Below, piece by piece: positions 1-10,191 of a stretch of DNA of 64,000 nt. The stretch comes from Clostridiales bacterium. Lineage in GTDB: Bacteria > Bacillota > Clostridia > Christensenellales > Borkfalkiaceae. The notes below the pieces were generated by a model. That model worked only from the letters and a program-made list of their open reading frames with translations. It was not told the DNA's origin and made no database searches. The stretch covers positions 1-64,000 of the forward strand of contig SVIN01000001.1 in the NCBI GenBank assembly GCA_015069495.1, in the 5' to 3' direction. The stretch's first letter is position 1. Every line of letters starts with the position of its first letter. The translations under genes were made by a program, and so were the position numbers.

Positions 1-728
1 TTGTTATACCCTTTGTCAACCTTCGTCAATGCGTTGATTGCTTCTTTCATCTGCGCTTCCGTTGCGCTGTAAGAAGTTTCACTGCCCGTGTTTTCTCTAC
101 CGATTTTTTCGTAGAGGGATTGCAAGTGCATCATTCTCGTACTTGCGTAAGAAGCCGCCTGCTTTGCCATCAAATCGCTGGTATCGGTCGTATCGCTTTC
201 AGGTTGTTGATATCTGTATTCGTACAAACCGTCGATATTAATGGAGTACATCGTCGACGAGCCAGTGTAAACGGGGTCCAAATATTCGTAAATATTGAAC
301 ATAACGTCGTTCATCGTAAGGGGTTTGCCATCCGAGAATTTCAAACCGTTTTTCAAAACGAACGTGTATACCGTCTTCGCGTCTTCCTTACCTTCGTTTT
401 CGATTTTGTAATCGTAATCGAGAACTACGGTTGCCTGATCCTCACCCGCTACGGTTTTACCGTCTTTGTCCGTGGAAAGCATACCGATCTGCGTCATACC
501 TACTACGTCCATATCTGCACCGGACGTTGCATAGAAAGGGTTGAACAAACCGCTCAATTCTTCGGTCATGATAACGATACTATCTCTCCGCTTACCGCTG
601 GGGATAGAACTGGAAGAACTGTCGCTGTTATCACCATTGTTGCCTTTACAGCCGCTTGCCGCAACCGTAAACCCTGCCATCAACGTACCAAGAAACAGAC
701 TTAACACTCTAATTCCTTTTTTGTTCAT
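1..728 (-). CDS. Family-5 (peptide/oligopeptide type) ABC transporter substrate-binding lipoprotein, partial
   Basis: This gene is missing from the ORF track because its 3' end lies outside the window. Reading the minus strand from the ATG at 728, with AGGAGGC six bases upstream, gives an open frame of about 242 codons to the window edge. It begins MNKKGIRVLSLFLGTLMAG and has a lipobox-like ASGC near residue 32, then a Gly/Asn/Ser-rich linker. The segment ending GLKFSDGKPLTMNDVMFN, followed by YEYLDPVYTG, is the typical N-terminal signature of SBP_bac_5 proteins (DppA/OppA type), which bind peptides or other solutes outside the membrane for an ABC importer. The real substrate cannot be read from this part. 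It starts 25 bp after the B-repeat lipoprotein and is the last visible member of the long minus-strand run; permease and ATPase genes may follow outside the window. Confidence 0.85.
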   Translation of the reverse strand, partial: MNKKGIRVLSLFLGTLMAGFTVAASGCKGNNGDNSDSSSSSIPSGKRRDSIVIMTEELSGLFNPFYATSGADMDVVGMTQIGMLSTDKDGKTVAGEDQATVVLDYDYKIENEGKEDAKTVYTFVLKNGLKFSDGKPLTMNDVMFNIYEYLDPVYTGSSTMYSINIDGLYEYRYQQPESDTTDTSDLMAKQAASYASTRMMHLQSLYEKIGRENTGSETSYSATEAQMKEAINALTKVDKGYN

Positions 729-753
729 GTTTTGCCTCCTATATATACTTTAA

Positions 754-2295
754 TTAATATTCGCCTATAAAATATTCCGCTTCCGCTTTCTTACGCATGT
801 CAACGTTGCTCGAAACCGACATCAAAATATATTCGTTTTCTACCTGCACCGAATCCACTTCTATGATGTAATCGTAGCATTCTTCTGCCCACAAATACTC
901 ACCATATACGGAAACCTTCACCGCCGTACGCGTGATGCCCGACGTGTTGCCGTTTGCGCAAAGGTGCAAATCGTAATTCTCCGTCCAGTTTTGCGCTTTA
1001 CCGATACGAATCGCGCCGCCGACCGTGATATTGGAAACCCTCGCGCCGTCTTCAATCTGCCCTGCGAATAAACCGAAATATCCTTCGTTTTTCTTGGAAG
1101 GCGCGCTGTTGAAATTCAACGTTGCATTTTCAAAGGTCAAGTTTTCAATCACTGCGCCGTCTGCGATTTTTGCAAACATACCGCCGACCGTACCCGAACC
1201 ATTGTGGTTTGCCGTTACGTTGGAAATTTTGACAATTTTATTATTTTCCGTGGTAATCGAACCCGTAAACGTACCCGTACCGAAAATCGAGGGCCATTTC
1301 ACGTCGGTGAAATCAAGGTCGGACGTAATCACATAATTGCCTTTCAAATCCCCGTTTTTACTAAGGTCGGAAGCTTTGTCGATGCGATAATAATTGTCGC
1401 CCGCTTTCGTCTTGATATAGATTTTTTGTACGGGATTGACCGCAGTACACGTTTCATAATCCAACGTACCCGTATGCGTAAACGTTTTACCGCTGATTTC
1501 CTGCGTGCAGTTTGCATCGGTGTACGCCGAAACGAACGTTTCGCCTTCCTTTTTCGGGAATTCGTAAAGCTGTTGGTTTGCATAACGGTAGCTATGGTTC
1601 ATAACCCCGTCTTTCCAATCGGGAAGCTGAATCGTATCCCAATCGTGCGTTTCCGAATTTTCAGCGTTTGTCGCCTTGTAATCGAATACGGTCGTGCTTG
1701 CCAACGTCCAATCGCCTTGCGCGTCTTGGTAGTAATATTCGAAGCAGTAATTGGGTACCCAACCTGCATACAAGGTCATCTTTAAGGGTTCGCTGTCTGC
1801 AACCGCATAATCCACGGTGTCTTCTTTGAAATCCCAATATCCGCTGTAACGATAAGCAGGCGTTACCACGTCTTCCGTACCAGGACGATAATAAAGGCCG
1901 TCCTTTTCTTCCAACTCGTTATTGTCAACGTCAACAACTTTTCCCGCAGCGTTTTTCACAACTTCACGGTTTTGATACCAACCTGCAAAGAAGCAACCTG
2001 ACATAGTCAACGTCACCTCTGCCCCTGCCGCTGTACGGGAAGAATCCGTGGGTTCAGTCAACTGAATATGCACTTTACCGCTTTCATCCGCTTGGTACTT
2101 GGAAGGATTGAACAAGTCGATGACCGTAACCCCCGTTCGGCCGGTAAAGCGACCGCCGTTGGCATCGTACGTTACTTGTATCGTATAGCCTTGTTTTTGA
2201 TATTGATCCAACTCATCCCCAGCAGAGCAGCCTACAATACAGCAGGCGCTCCCCAAGATGGATAAAGCTAAAATCGCTCTGAATTTTTTTCTCAT
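754..2295 (-). CDS. Secreted lipoprotein with InlB-type B-repeat and a GLUG-like beta-helix region
   Basis: The 513-residue protein has a signal peptide ending in a lipobox (CCIVGC, Cys about residue 23), so it should be anchored to the outer face of the membrane. Residues ~40-180 resemble InlB/Listeria-Bacteroides B repeats (YDANGG near the start, FFAGWYQN and LYAGWVPN as the GW signatures), here with long insertions. Residues ~300-430 carry a pattern of short beta strands with DLDFTDVKW, GGMFAKIADGAVIENLTFEN and FGLFAGQIEDGARVSNITV, which matches the GLUG-motif or right-handed beta-helix style of surface adhesins. It lies 26 bp downstream of the giant subtilisin gene and 25 bp upstream of the solute-binding lipoprotein, so it is probably co-transcribed with both. 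No catalytic residues are visible; a binding or structural role is inferred. Confidence 0.75.
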   Translation of the reverse strand: MRKKFRAILALSILGSACCIVGCSAGDELDQYQKQGYTIQVTYDANGGRFTGRTGVTVIDLFNPSKYQADESGKVHIQLTEPTDSSRTAAGAEVTLTMSGCFFAGWYQNREVVKNAAGKVVDVDNNELEEKDGLYYRPGTEDVVTPAYRYSGYWDFKEDTVDYAVADSEPLKMTLYAGWVPNYCFEYYYQDAQGDWTLASTTVFDYKATNAENSETHDWDTIQLPDWKDGVMNHSYRYANQQLYEFPKKEGETFVSAYTDANCTQEISGKTFTHTGTLDYETCTAVNPVQKIYIKTKAGDNYYRIDKASDLSKNGDLKGNYVITSDLDFTDVKWPSIFGTGTFTGSITTENNKIVKISNVTANHNGSGTVGGMFAKIADGAVIENLTFENATLNFNSAPSKKNEGYFGLFAGQIEDGARVSNITVGGAIRIGKAQNWTENYDLHLCANGNTSGITRTAVKVSVYGEYLWAEECYDYIIEVDSVQVENEYILMSVSSNVDMRKKAEAEYFIGEY

Positions 2296-2321
2296 AAAAT
2301 CCTCTTTATTTTACAAAAATC

Positions 2322-5300
2322 TTACTCAGCAGTATTTTCTTCAGGTGCAGCCTCGGTCGTTTCCGATTGCGCATCCTCTGCTACTTCTTTCTCGATGATA
2401 ACTTCAGGTTCTTCCGTCTTCTTTTCCTTGAAAAAGTTGAACGTTCCGTTTTTGTTTTCACGCCAGAAGATGAACCCTGCAAGTCCAAGCACTGCAACCG
2501 AAAGCATGACAATCGCTACCACGTAGCCAACCTTGCCAGGTGCAGTTACGGTCGAATCGTTGGACGAAGAATCACCCGAACTGCTCGAATCGTCCGTGTC
2601 GCCAGGAACGTCTGTACCAGGATCTTCAGGCTCAACGGGTACGTTTAACTTCAAATATTCCAACGTAGATTCCGCATTGCTCAGTTTGCTGTAAGCGTCC
2701 GTAATCAATGCTCTTTGTTCAAGCGAAGTAAGTTTATCGTATGCCGCGCGTGCAATCAAGATTGCATCTTCATCCGCAAGCGAGATGCTGGTGGGAAGTT
2801 TGTTGATTAACCCGACAACGTCCACCGCTTCCTGCGTCAATGCATTGCCGCCGTCTACAATCATGCTGAAATATTGATTCATGATGAACGTGTTATAGTT
2901 TTTACCGTTTGCAGGTTTTACCATAACGATATTCTTATCCACGTCACCGATGAAATCTACGAAGTTTGCACCAAAGTAGAAGTTGCTGAACTGCGCCGTA
3001 GGATTCCACATGTAGTATTTCACGATACCCAAACCTTCGTAATCGCCAATCTTACCCGTCATTGCAAGGCAATCGTAGGAAAGACGCGAGGTGTCGTAAT
3101 CTTCTTCCAAGATAGGTGCGTCATAGCTCTTGAATACAACCAATGCAAGGTTGTTACAATCGTAGAACGCCTTATCGCCCACTGCTTTCAACGACCAAGG
3201 AAGGGTTACGTTTTCAAGGCTTGCGCCGTAGAATGCTCTTGCCGTGATTCTTACCGTGTTCTCCGCTACGCTGTAAGCCTTCACATCTTTCAACGTAGGA
3301 TAGGAAATCAATTCAAGACCATTGTTTACACGTTGATACAATACACCGTCGATGACCTGAATCTTATCATTGATTACGTAGGTTTCTACCAATTCCTGTT
3401 TCAAAACAGCACCATTGAAGGTTACGTCTTGTATTACGCCGTAGGTTTCAATTGCACAGCCGTAGAAAGGATTTTCACCAAAGCTTTCGATTTTATCGCC
3501 AAAGATGACTTCCGTCACGTTCGAATCACCGAATGCAAAGTCACCAATCTCGGTAGCCGCACTGAGGTCTGCCTTCGTGATTGCCGTACCTTGGAACGCC
3601 ATCGCGCCAATCGAAACCGTCTTCGAAAGGTCAACGCTCGTCAAGAATTCACATTCGCTGAATGCCGCTTCACCAATCGTTGCGCCGTCTTTCAAGACAA
3701 CGGACGTGATTGCCGTATCGGTATAAGCGTAAGCACCGATTTCTTCTACATTGCTCAAATTCAATTCATCGGCAAGACCCGTCTGGTAGAATGCATATTC
3801 GCCAACCGACTTCACACTGCTAGGCAACGTGACGTTCGTCAACGAGGAGCAAAGTGCAAACGTGTAATTGGAAATGGCAGTCAAGCTGTCGCTCAAAGTT
3901 ACCGTTTCCAAATCACGGTTGTAAGCAAACGCACCTTCACCGATTTTCGTTGCACCAGAAACGTTTAAGGTTTTAAATACAGGTGCGAAAGTGCTCAATT
4001 GGTAACCAAGGATCATTTCCTGACCCTTTTCACCATTTTCACCGGGTACGTAAACAAGTCTGTATGCTTCCGAAATATATTGTCTTGCTTTTTCCGTCGT
4101 TTCGTCAAGCGTCGCGATGATTTGGTAGTCATTCAAGCTTGTACCCGAGAATGCGTATTTGCCAATCGAGGTTACGCCAGAAAGATCCAATTCGCTTAAT
4201 ACGGTTGCGCCTTCTTTATAGAACGCCGCGTTCATAAACGCATAATCGTTCACCGTTATGCCCGTACCGAAGGTAAGCGTATGAATCTTCGCGTTACCTG
4301 CAAAGGCGTATTCGCCAACCGTTACGTTGTTACCGATGGTAACTTTCGTAAGCAACGAAGGTATTAATTTTTCATGTTTTGTATAATCGTATTTGTAGTA
4401 GGTATACGATTTCGCCTGCGATTGATCCGCAACGACGTTGCCGTCTTTATCAATATAATTACCGTCTTCGTCTTGGAGATAATATTGATATGCGGTATAG
4501 TAACTGAGGCTGTTCGTATTTTCAAACGTTTGGAGATAGATGGGTGCATTGAATGCGCCTTTTCCCAACGTAACGTTGTCATTGATGACAACTTCCGTCA
4601 ACGTTTCCGCAACGTATCTAAGTTTGTTACCTACTTGATATTCGCCAAATGCGTATTCGCCTACCGTAACTTTAGCGTCTACCGATTCGCCTGCTACAAT
4701 TTCAACTTTTTCAAGAAGCGTACCTGCAAATGCATACGCGCCGATTGTCGTAAGCGTACTGGGCATTGCGGTCAAATTCGTACCTGCAAATGCGTATTTA
4801 CCTACGGATTTCACGTTCGGCATTACCACTTCTTCCAAGCTGGAGCATTCTGCAAATGCGTAATCGCCAATCGTTTCTACGTTTTCAGCCGTGAATTTTC
4901 TAATGACGGTATTGCCTGCAAATGCACCCGACGCAATCTTGGTTGCCGTCGTCGGAAAGTTGAACGAAGCGCCTTTCGGTGCGACCAAAATCAATTCGCC
5001 ATTCTTCAACAAGCATGCGCTGTTTGTCTCGTCAACGGTAATTGCACCACCTTCTTCCACGGTGAAGGTCGAGATGTTCGTACCCGTGAATGCAAATTCA
5101 CCGATAACGGCAACGTCTTTACCAAGGGTAATCGTTGTCAACGCTTCACAATCATAGAATGCATAGGAAGAAATAACCGCCGCGTTTACCTTAACGTTGT
5201 TCAATTTGGGACAGTTTTCAAATACGTAAGAACCAAGCTTCATCTTGGGAGCTTCGAAGTTTACGCCTCTCAATTCCTTATTGTCCGCAAATGCACCGAT

Positions 5301-8300
5301 ACCAAGCGATTGCGAGGATGCAGGCAAGTTCACGTTAGACAGCTTCGTGTTTTGGAAGGTGTAGTTACCGATGGATACAATCGAAGAAAGGTTTACAACG
5401 CCCAAAGGACAGTTCTTAAATGCTTCTTCGTTGATGAATTTTGCGTTTTCAAGGTTAATCTTTGTAAGCTTGGTACAACCCGTGAATGCGCCAACGCCGA
5501 TTCTGACAAGCGTAGAAGGCAATACCACTTCTTCCAATTCCGTTATGCCGGCAAATGCATACGATTCAATTGCCGTTACGCCTTCGGGAATGATTACCTT
5601 CTTAATTTTACTTTCACCAAGATACCAAGGTTTAATCTTGTAAGGGTCTTCTTCGTCAATGATATCATTCTCATCCTTAGCAATGTAATGATAGTTGGAG
5701 AATGCATATTGATAAATTGCCGTAATACCGCGGTTGCCGGGAATTTCTACTACGTCACAGTCACCTTTATAGCTGTACAAGTACATACCGTTTACAGTGA
5801 ATGGATCTTTTACCTTTACGGCGATAATTGCAGAGTAGAACGTACCGCTCCATTCGCCGTCTTCGTCCAAGTAATAAACGTCTGCGCTGACATACGTTTT
5901 ACCTTTCGCTACGGCGGTGATAAGCCCCGTCTCAGAATCTACCTTCGCAATCTCCTCGTTCATCGATTCGAAAACAACCTTCGTATATCCGTCGGGATAG
6001 TAGGAATCAAGCGTGTACGTGATTCTAACTTCTTCTGCAGGATACATAGACAACGATGCGCCGTCTTTACCGAATGCGTTGTTCGAATCCGTATCGCCAA
6101 TTTCTCTATCATCACTGCTGTTGCCGTGATATGCCTTTTTCGTGTAGAAGCCGGTCAATTCGAACTTGTTCACCGCTTCCGTTCCGCCAAAGCCAGTGCT
6201 TTCCGTAATCGTCAAAGGAATTTCCGCAAGGGGAATTTCATTGTTTCTGCTGTCTTTCTTGAACGCTCTGAGAACGGTTTCACCTACTTGCTTTGCATAA
6301 ATCGTACCGTTTTTGATTTCTGCAAGGGTAGGATCGTCTACCTTGAAATCAACGGTTTGTGCCCAGCTGGTAGAAGGGAAAACATCCAACATCAAGGTCA
6401 AGTCTTTCGTCTTGCCTGCTTCCATGGTCAAGGATTCTTCTTTGAAGCTTGCCGACAGAATTTCATCAGGAATGCGGAGTTCATACGTTGCCGAGTTCAA
6501 AGCATAGTCGTAACATACCGCGATAAACGTGTTACTGTTATATTCTACCTTGCTCGCATCGTTCTTATCCATCGCAATGGAGTTGTTTCTAATACGATCG
6601 ATGTAGTCCGTCAATTCTACCGTTACCGTCGAGGTCGAGTTGTAAGAAGAATATACGGGGTTGATATATTTACCGAAGGAATCCATGCTGTACGTATACT
6701 TAGGATCTTCAGACTTCGTAATTTGACCAACCTGCATTGCCATTGCGTAATGGTTATCGTAAATATCGATATCTGCATACAACTTCGTTTTCTTGGTTGT
6801 CTTATCGTATTCACTGCGATATCTTACGTCCGTAACCGCAGGCGCTTCAAAGTCGATATAAAGCGGGAAGGTAAAGGTATTTCTCGTATTATTCTGTTCC
6901 CCTTCATAATCGATGAAGCCTGTAAGCGTAACCGTGTAACGCGTGTTGTTCTTCAAGTTTTGTTCAATCGCCGAGAATTCGATGTCAACGTTTGCCCCGC
7001 CAATCGCACCACCGTAATTGTAGGATTTGGTAACGTTGCTTTCCGTACGCTCGAATACGACTTCACCCGTAGAATCTTCCACAATGGAGATGTCCATGGT
7101 TTTAACGTTTCTAAGCAAACCTGCAGATATGCTTCTCAAAGAGTTCACGGCAGACGTGTTATTGGTTTCCGATTCATCTCTTTGGTTAGAAATTGCAATA
7201 TAATTCTTGTTTGCAGCGATTTGCGTTGCGGTGGGGTCTTGCTTGAAGCAATACGTACCAAGCGTGAAGATGTAATCGCTGTAAAGTCCGCCGATCGCTC
7301 TCGTTGCATAAGCGTCAGCCATGACCTTGTCTTGAATATCAAGGCCTTGGTTGAGTTCGTCTTTGTTCGTGTCGTAGAATTCTTCGTCGAAGATGGGCGC
7401 TTCCGTCCAGTCGCCGTAATATGCAAGTACGGGCACGTTCAAGTTTACCTTCGAACCGCTCTTACCCGTTAACTTAATGAAGCCTTCCACGTACATACCG
7501 TGTTCAAAGTATGCTTCCAAATATTGCTTATCCGCATCGGAAAGGGTTACCTCTACCGTTACGGTCGCTTGCTGATTGCCCGATACCGTAATGGTATTAC
7601 CCGACAACGAACCGCCGTCTACGCCTTTTACTTGAACCGCAGGATTCAAAAGATAACCGTCCTGCGTTACCGTATGTTCATCGTGGCTGGTGTACGTTTC
7701 ACTGATGCCTTCCGTAATAAAGATAGCATCCAAATCATACACAGCGGAAGTATTTCTGATGTTATTGATGGCAAACTTCATGGTGTAGACGCCGTCTTTA
7801 TCTTTGTCGTCGCCCAATTCCAATTTGGTTTTGTCCATCACACTGCCGTCCTTCGCAAAGGTGGTAAGGTAAGCGTCTGCCGTCGTTGCTTTGGTGAGGT
7901 TCATAAGACCTGCACCCTGCTTTCTTACCGCGTAAGGAAGACCGTTTTTGTTCATAACGATATCCGCGGTGGACATCATCAATTGGTTTACCAATGCCGT
8001 TACTTCACGGGCAACTTCCTGATTGTAGGTTTTGCCAGTGAAACCAAACGTGTTATTTTTGTCATATCTTACGTACTGACGAATGAGTGCCGCCGCACCT
8101 GCTTGGTTAGGCGCCGCCATCGACGTACCCGACATTCTTTCATAACCGTTACCGGGTACAGCGGACAAAATTTCCCCGCCGTGCGCCGTGATTTCGGGTT
8201 TAATCTGCAAATCGGACGTAGGACCCCACGAGGAGAATTCCGACATGAAAGGACCTGCAACGTTTTCTCTGCTGACGCTTACAAAACCCGAAGGCTGTGC

Positions 8301-9986
8301 CGCCAGCATTTCGCCTTCGTCCTGCGAAATGGAACAGATGGGACCTGCGTTGTCACCAACGGACATACCGATGGTACCAGATACGTTATTATAAATAATG
8401 ATACCCGTTGCGCCCATAACTTTCAACGCGATTCTTACCTTTTCTTCGAAGGTCGATTCACCACGTTTTACAAGTACGATTTTACCCGTATAATCAACGC
8501 CTGCCATATAATCGGATTCACGGCCGATACCAGGAATCGTGATATATTCAAAGTCATGGCTATCGGTTTTGATACCCGTTTGCGCTTCGTAATTATTTAA
8601 CAATTCATCTACGAAGTTTCTCTTCTTGCCATCCGATGCAGAAGCTTCGTTGAAGTAAATGATTTCTTCGCCGTATTTAATGTAAGGGGTCTTTACACCG
8701 TCAACCGACGCTACGGACAATGCCGCCGCGTAGGTAGAAGGCGAACCTACCGTACCAGAGTCGGGGTTAGACGTCAAAGGCAAGCTACCGTTTTTCTCCG
8801 AGCTAAGCGTTGCGTTGTAGCTGTTTGCAGCCGATGCAATCAAGGAAATGCCCGCATCGCGTACGAGATCGTACACTCTGTTGACTTTTTCCTTATCCAC
8901 TTCTCTTGCGAAACCGCACGCCGAACCAAGCGACATGTTGATAACGTCTACGCCAAGGTTTACAGCGTCTTCAACACCTGCCATAATCCAGGAACTTTTT
9001 GCACCCGATTTCGTATCGGAGAATACCTTCATGATGGCAAGCTGCGCATTGGGCGCAACACCCATGATGGTATCGTCCTTACCTGCGATAATACCTGCTA
9101 CGTGCGTACCGTGTTCATTGTTAATCGGTAAAACGTCAGGGTCTTTATCTGCATAGTCGTACGCGTAAGGTACTTTCTTGTTCAAATATACGTCTTCCGC
9201 CGTCAAGCCTGCCGTAGAGGTTGCAGCTACCGTATTGCCGATTTTCTCAGCGATGGTGTCCTTTGTGAAGGCAACACCCATATCAGGGAAGTTGTCAGGG
9301 TTGAATGCAGTATGCGTATAGTCAAGCCCCGTATCCAAGACAGCAACCAAAACGCCGTCCCCTTTATAATTGTCCAAGCCCTTGAAAATACCCGTATCAT
9401 ATACGTCGACGTCGTTTGTAACAATCTCCGTAACGGCAGGATTGTACACTTCGCCTATCATCAACGATGCATCATCTTTCAACAGTTTGCCAACTTTTTC
9501 GAAATCCTTCGCTTTGAGTGTAATTTCAAAACCGCTCAATACCGTATCGTACTGTTCACCCAATTCATATTGGATGCCCGCGTAATTCAACTGCTTAATC
9601 AAGGCTTTACGTTCGCGCTCAATGTTGCTTTCAATCTTTCTTGCTTCACGCGTAGCGATATAGTCCGTCACGCTCTTCTTGCTGTTGCTATCAAGATACG
9701 TTTCCAAAATCGAAGCCGTGTTCATGGTTACGATAACGGAAATTTCATCGTCCATAGCCACCGTGTCGGGAAGCTGATAAACCACGCTTTCGTCATAGAA
9801 TGCTTCCTTCTTCGTATCAATCGTACTATTTACTTTTTGAACGTAACTCGCTTCCGTTTTAATGGGATTGAGCGCATTGTCCGCCTTTGCGAAGGTATCT
9901 ATACACACAGCCCCAAGGAAAGTCGCCGCCCACAAAATCGATGACGCTTTTATTGCTTGTTTTCTAAATTTTTTCAGTATTTTCAT
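2322..9986 (-). CDS. Giant S8 subtilisin-family protease with PA, Fn3-like, Big2-like and BspA LRR domains and a C-terminal membrane anchor
   Basis: The 2554-residue protein starts with a signal peptide, then a propeptide-like region (to ~190). The subtilisin catalytic triad is complete: D218 in VAVLDTGLDY, H292 in EHGTHVAGIIAG and S622 in SGTSMAAPNQAG. A protease-associated (PA) insert lies at ~495-575 (GKIVLVKRGESTFEEK). This order is that of cell-envelope proteinases such as lactocepin or C5a peptidase. Fn3-like beta domains follow (~700-1150), then two Big2-like Ig domains (~1180-1375). BspA-type LRR_5 repeats (AFAGNT/YAFAGC, L..V.LP..) span ~1405-2285, then comes a helical segment. The C terminus has a Ser-rich stretch, one membrane helix (VVAIVMLSVAVLGLAGFIFW, ~2484-2507) and a charged Glu-rich tail inside the cell; there is no LPXTG. 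It should cleave proteins at the cell surface, and may process the neighbouring surface proteins (inference). Confidence 0.88.
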   Translation of the reverse strand: MKILKKFRKQAIKASSILWAATFLGAVCIDTFAKADNALNPIKTEASYVQKVNSTIDTKKEAFYDESVVYQLPDTVAMDDEISVIVTMNTASILETYLDSNSKKSVTDYIATREARKIESNIERERKALIKQLNYAGIQYELGEQYDTVLSGFEITLKAKDFEKVGKLLKDDASLMIGEVYNPAVTEIVTNDVDVYDTGIFKGLDNYKGDGVLVAVLDTGLDYTHTAFNPDNFPDMGVAFTKDTIAEKIGNTVAATSTAGLTAEDVYLNKKVPYAYDYADKDPDVLPINNEHGTHVAGIIAGKDDTIMGVAPNAQLAIMKVFSDTKSGAKSSWIMAGVEDAVNLGVDVINMSLGSACGFAREVDKEKVNRVYDLVRDAGISLIASAANSYNATLSSEKNGSLPLTSNPDSGTVGSPSTYAAALSVASVDGVKTPYIKYGEEIIYFNEASASDGKKRNFVDELLNNYEAQTGIKTDSHDFEYITIPGIGRESDYMAGVDYTGKIVLVKRGESTFEEKVRIALKVMGATGIIIYNNVSGTIGMSVGDNAGPICSISQDEGEMLAAQPSGFVSVSRENVAGPFMSEFSSWGPTSDLQIKPEITAHGGEILSAVPGNGYERMSGTSMAAPNQAGAAALIRQYVRYDKNNTFGFTGKTYNQEVAREVTALVNQLMMSTADIVMNKNGLPYAVRKQGAGLMNLTKATTADAYLTTFAKDGSVMDKTKLELGDDKDKDGVYTMKFAINNIRNTSAVYDLDAIFITEGISETYTSHDEHTVTQDGYLLNPAVQVKGVDGGSLSGNTITVSGNQQATVTVEVTLSDADKQYLEAYFEHGMYVEGFIKLTGKSGSKVNLNVPVLAYYGDWTEAPIFDEEFYDTNKDELNQGLDIQDKVMADAYATRAIGGLYSDYIFTLGTYCFKQDPTATQIAANKNYIAISNQRDESETNNTSAVNSLRSISAGLLRNVKTMDISIVEDSTGEVVFERTESNVTKSYNYGGAIGGANVDIEFSAIEQNLKNNTRYTVTLTGFIDYEGEQNNTRNTFTFPLYIDFEAPAVTDVRYRSEYDKTTKKTKLYADIDIYDNHYAMAMQVGQITKSEDPKYTYSMDSFGKYINPVYSSYNSTSTVTVELTDYIDRIRNNSIAMDKNDASKVEYNSNTFIAVCYDYALNSATYELRIPDEILSASFKEESLTMEAGKTKDLTLMLDVFPSTSWAQTVDFKVDDPTLAEIKNGTIYAKQVGETVLRAFKKDSRNNEIPLAEIPLTITESTGFGGTEAVNKFELTGFYTKKAYHGNSSDDREIGDTDSNNAFGKDGASLSMYPAEEVRITYTLDSYYPDGYTKVVFESMNEEIAKVDSETGLITAVAKGKTYVSADVYYLDEDGEWSGTFYSAIIAVKVKDPFTVNGMYLYSYKGDCDVVEIPGNRGITAIYQYAFSNYHYIAKDENDIIDEEDPYKIKPWYLGESKIKKVIIPEGVTAIESYAFAGITELEEVVLPSTLVRIGVGAFTGCTKLTKINLENAKFINEEAFKNCPLGVVNLSSIVSIGNYTFQNTKLSNVNLPASSQSLGIGAFADNKELRGVNFEAPKMKLGSYVFENCPKLNNVKVNAAVISSYAFYDCEALTTITLGKDVAVIGEFAFTGTNISTFTVEEGGAITVDETNSACLLKNGELILVAPKGASFNFPTTATKIASGAFAGNTVIRKFTAENVETIGDYAFAECSSLEEVVMPNVKSVGKYAFAGTNLTAMPSTLTTIGAYAFAGTLLEKVEIVAGESVDAKVTVGEYAFGEYQVGNKLRYVAETLTEVVINDNVTLGKGAFNAPIYLQTFENTNSLSYYTAYQYYLQDEDGNYIDKDGNVVADQSQAKSYTYYKYDYTKHEKLIPSLLTKVTIGNNVTVGEYAFAGNAKIHTLTFGTGITVNDYAFMNAAFYKEGATVLSELDLSGVTSIGKYAFSGTSLNDYQIIATLDETTEKARQYISEAYRLVYVPGENGEKGQEMILGYQLSTFAPVFKTLNVSGATKIGEGAFAYNRDLETVTLSDSLTAISNYTFALCSSLTNVTLPSSVKSVGEYAFYQTGLADELNLSNVEEIGAYAYTDTAITSVVLKDGATIGEAAFSECEFLTSVDLSKTVSIGAMAFQGTAITKADLSAATEIGDFAFGDSNVTEVIFGDKIESFGENPFYGCAIETYGVIQDVTFNGAVLKQELVETYVINDKIQVIDGVLYQRVNNGLELISYPTLKDVKAYSVAENTVRITARAFYGASLENVTLPWSLKAVGDKAFYDCNNLALVVFKSYDAPILEEDYDTSRLSYDCLAMTGKIGDYEGLGIVKYYMWNPTAQFSNFYFGANFVDFIGDVDKNIVMVKPANGKNYNTFIMNQYFSMIVDGGNALTQEAVDVVGLINKLPTSISLADEDAILIARAAYDKLTSLEQRALITDAYSKLSNAESTLEYLKLNVPVEPEDPGTDVPGDTDDSSSSGDSSSNDSTVTAPGKVGYVVAIVMLSVAVLGLAGFIFWRENKNGTFNFFKEKKTEEPEVIIEKEVAEDAQSETTEAAPEENTAE

Positions 9987-10033
9987 GCTCTTTACCTAAC
10001 TTTTTTCCTTTCTTGTTGAAAGCGTTTCGCACT

Positions 10034-10064
10034 CTTCCATACGGACGTTTCCGCCGTATGGAAG
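10034..10064. other. 11-bp perfect inverted repeat in the leader of the subtilisin gene
   Basis: CTTCCATACGG and CCGTATGGAAG flank a 9-base loop. It lies 48-78 bases upstream of the protease start, between the two big surface genes. A T-run follows it only on the plus strand, so it is not a good terminator for the minus-strand transcript; it could be an operator, an mRNA-stabilising hairpin or a processing site. The same 205-bp gap contains a second small hairpin (GCTGAAA/TTTCAGC, 10169-10186) right after the upstream stop codon. Confidence 0.5.
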
Positions 10065-10191
10065 CGCGCTGTTTTTTTGTTTATGGCTCGTGTTTGCTCG
10101 GTTACAGACCGCTAGGGGTATGCGCCCTCACAAAACACTTGTCTTTCTTGTATTTTTCTTGTCAAGTCGCTGAAAAAAATTTCAGCTAAAA

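Noticed and set aside
1344-1583. 79-codon minus-strand frame
   Set aside because: It lies inside the B-repeat lipoprotein gene on the same strand in another frame, with Lys/Arg-rich random sequence.
4374-7472. 1032-codon open frame on the plus strand over the subtilisin gene
   Set aside because: It is the antisense shadow of the minus-strand gene with its repetitive, stop-poor codons. It translates into Cys/Arg/Phe-rich sequence without domains, and the opposite frame has catalytic motifs.
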